Shown piece by piece: positions 16,233 to 17,626 of a stretch of DNA of 17,626 bases. The stretch is from UBA6136 sp044351045 (GTDB taxonomy: Bacteria > Pseudomonadota > Gammaproteobacteria > Methylococcales > Methylococcaceae). Positions within the stretch are counted from its first letter, which is position 1, and every line of letters begins with the position of its first letter. The notes below the pieces were generated by a model that worked only from the letters and a program-made list of their open reading frames with translations, was not told where the DNA came from and searched no databases. Location of the stretch: contig JBILGM010000056.1 of NCBI GenBank assembly GCA_044351045.1, positions 1 to 17,626 on the forward strand, read 5' to 3'. The position numbers were made by a program, and so were the translations under genes.

Positions 16233-16610
16233 CTATTTCCCTTGACCCGTCAGCAGTGTGATTCCCCAAAAGAGGACCGCATCCAGAGTCCACAAAATGA
16301 GACCCACCAGGAACACCAATGCAACCACGATCATGGTCGACTGCATCGTCTCCTGACGTGTTGGCCAGATCACCTTCCGGACCTCAACTCTCGACTCTGC
16401 CAAGAATCCCAGGAAGGACTTGCCGATTGTCGTCGTAAGTATAATGCCCATGGCTGCCACCGTAGTGGCCACCACACCAAGCACCCGATAAACAAGGCCC
16501 TTGTCCGCAAAATGGTAAAACCCGACGATTCCACCCACAAGCACAAGGATGGCAAGTATCAGCTTGACTGTATCGATCCCTGAGGAAGTCGATTCCGCCT
16601 TAGCATTCAT
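16233..16610 (-). CDS. secE: Preprotein translocase subunit SecE
   Basis: This small inner-membrane subunit of the SecYEG translocon is 125 aa with three helices (about 15-34, 41-60 and 90-115), as in the longer gammaproteobacterial SecE. The conserved cytoplasmic amphipathic segment and hinge, ESRVEVRKVIWPTRQET (about 71-87), is present. Start ATG 16610 has AGGA about 8 nt upstream. It lies 40 nt after the tRNA-Trp gene, without an obvious promoter in between, so it may be co-transcribed with tuf-trpT. Confidence 0.98.
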   Translation of the reverse strand: MNAKAESTSSGIDTVKLILAILVLVGGIVGFYHFADKGLVYRVLGVVATTVAAMGIILTTTIGKSFLGFLAESRVEVRKVIWPTRQETMQSTMIVVALVFLVGLILWTLDAVLFWGITLLTGQGK

Positions 16611-16650
16611 GGGAATTCCTTTCGCAAGTTGTGATATCGGAAGGGGAAAA

Positions 16651-16726
16651 TGGCAGGCCAGGAGGGTCTCGAACCCCCAACCTGCGGTTTTGGAGACCGC
16701 TGCTCTACCAATTGAGCTACTGACCT
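16651..16726 (-). tRNA. trpT: tRNA-Trp (anticodon CCA)
   Basis: A complete 76-nt cloverleaf with encoded CCA. Acceptor stem AGGTCAG/CTGGCCT with one T.G pair; D stem GCTC/GAGC; anticodon stem GCGGT/ACCGC around the loop CTCCAAA, anticodon CCA; T stem GGGGG/CCCTC with loop TTCGAGA; discriminator G. It sits between tuf and secE, a conserved arrangement. There are only 17 nt between the tuf 3' hairpin and the tRNA 5' end, so RNase P probably cuts it from a tuf-containing transcript. Confidence 0.98.
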
Positions 16727-16743
16727 TTAACCCTTGTTGAAAC

Positions 16744-16772
16744 GCGGGGAAGTCAATACACGACTCCCCCGC
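16744..16772 (-). terminator. Strong hairpin directly after tuf
   Basis: The arms 16772-16762 (GCGGGGGAGTC) and 16754-16744 (GACTTCCCCGC) form an 11-bp stem with one G.T pair and a 7-nt loop, 5 nt after the tuf stop. Only GTTTC follows, so it is a poor intrinsic terminator. It may act as a leaky terminator or protect the tuf mRNA 3' end after tRNA processing. Confidence 0.4.
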
Positions 16773-16777
16773 ACGAC

Positions 16778-17626
16778 TTAAGCGATGACTTTCGAAACGA
16801 CGCCGGCGCCCACGGTACGTCCGCCTTCGCGTACCGCGAAGCGCAGACCTTCCTCCATGGCGATCGGGTTGATCAGCTTGACGGTAACCTTTACGTTGTC
16901 ACCGGGCATGACCATTTCGACACCTTCCGGTAAGTCGACCGAACCCGTGACATCCGTGGTACGGAAGTAGAACTGCGGGCGATAGCCATTGAAGAAGGGG
17001 GTGTGACGTCCACCTTCGTCCTTGGAGAGCACGTAGATTTCGGCTTCAAAGTGGGTGTGCGGGGTGATGGAACCGGGTGCCGCTAGCACTTGCCCACGCT
17101 CTACGTCTTCACGCTTGGTGCCACGCAAGAGGACACCGACGTTGTCGCCAGCCTCACCCTGATCAAGTAGCTTGCGGAACATCTCCACCCCCGTACAGGT
17201 GGTCTTGACGGTGTCTTTGATTCCGACAATTGCTACTTCTTCGCCGACCTTAACGCGACCCCGCTCGATACGGCCGGTGACGACGGTGCCGCGACCGGAG
17301 ATGGAGAAGACGTCTTCGATGGGCATGAGGAAGGGCTTTTCGATGTCACGTTCCGGTTCGGGAATGTAGCTATCGAGGGCGTCGACCAGCTTGATGATGG
17401 AGGGGACGCCGATGTCGCTCTGGTCGCCTTCGAGGGCCTTGAGTGCCGACCCCTGGACGATGGGGGTGTCGTCGCCGGGGAAGTCGTATTTGGAGAGCAG
17501 TTCACGCACTTCCATTTCAACGAGTTCAATCAGTTCGGCATCGTCGACCATGTCGGCCTTGTTGAGGTAGACGACGATATAGGGTACGCCGACCTGACGA
17601 GCGAGCAGGATATGCTCGCGGGTCTG
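16778..17626 (-). CDS. tuf: Elongation factor Tu (5' end outside window)
   Basis: This GTPase delivers aminoacyl-tRNA to the ribosome. The 282 C-terminal residues are present; roughly 114 residues, including the P-loop and switch regions, lie beyond the right edge. The first visible residues are QTREHILLARQVGVPYIVV, followed by the G4 motif NKAD and the G5-like GSALKALEGD. Domains 2 and 3 follow, with FSISGRGTVVTGRIERG and HTHFEAEIYVLSKDEGGRHTPF and the terminal GRTVGAGVVSKVIA. An internal ATG at 17551 is not a start, because the frame stays open and homologous to the edge. Its place before trpT-secE makes it the tufB-type copy. Confidence 0.98.
   Translation of the reverse strand, partial: QTREHILLARQVGVPYIVVYLNKADMVDDAELIELVEMEVRELLSKYDFPGDDTPIVQGSALKALEGDQSDIGVPSIIKLVDALDSYIPEPERDIEKPFLMPIEDVFSISGRGTVVTGRIERGRVKVGEEVAIVGIKDTVKTTCTGVEMFRKLLDQGEAGDNVGVLLRGTKREDVERGQVLAAPGSITPHTHFEAEIYVLSKDEGGRHTPFFNGYRPQFYFRTTDVTGSVDLPEGVEMVMPGDNVKVTVKLINPIAMEEGLRFAVREGGRTVGAGVVSKVIA

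Overview
The window carries the minus-strand block tuf (partial) - trpT - secE - nusG - rplK - rplA - rplJ - rplL - rpoB - rpoC. This is the classic bacterial translation/transcription cluster. Protein lengths, RpoC residue numbering that matches E. coli at the catalytic site (D460/D462/D464), and the tuf-trpT-secE order point to a gammaproteobacterium in the broad sense, possibly a deep-branching or Acidithiobacillia-like lineage, because the RpoB N-terminal region looks intermediate between beta and gamma. Base composition looks moderately GC-rich by eye (not computed). A diheme cytochrome c4-type gene suggests a respiring organism. The genus cannot be fixed from the sequence alone.

Reading in the direction of transcription (high to low coordinates): EF-Tu enters from the right edge without its N-terminal third. 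A strong hairpin and then tRNA-Trp(CCA) follow. Next come secE and nusG (3 nt apart), rplK and rplA (directly abutting), an rplJ leader typical of L10 autoregulation, rplJ, rplL, a 250-nt spacer with an attenuator-like hairpin, rpoB and rpoC. The str operon genes (rpsL, rpsG, fusA) do not follow rpoC in this window.

Below rpoC, still on the minus strand, are a diheme cytochrome c and then a three-gene set. The set is a secreted retropepsin-like protease (3344-3877), a membrane protein with a catalytically dead transglutaminase domain plus seven C-terminal helices (1763-3295, TTG start), and a RimK-related ATP-grasp ligase (810-1757, coupled to the previous gene). Together they look like an envelope system that makes and cleaves an amide/peptide bond. 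The neighbourhood is known from comparative genomics, but its substrate is not evident here. It is the best candidate in the window for a poorly understood system.

Positions 1-809 hold no intact gene. There is a fragment that resembles the N-terminus of an IS1380-type transposase (about 460-579, minus). Immediately after it is a stretch (about 165-446, minus) with several nested, long, G.U-containing stems that looks like a large structured RNA, conceivably a HEARO/omega-RNA-like remnant of a mobile element. No IscB/TnpB-like reading frame accompanies it.
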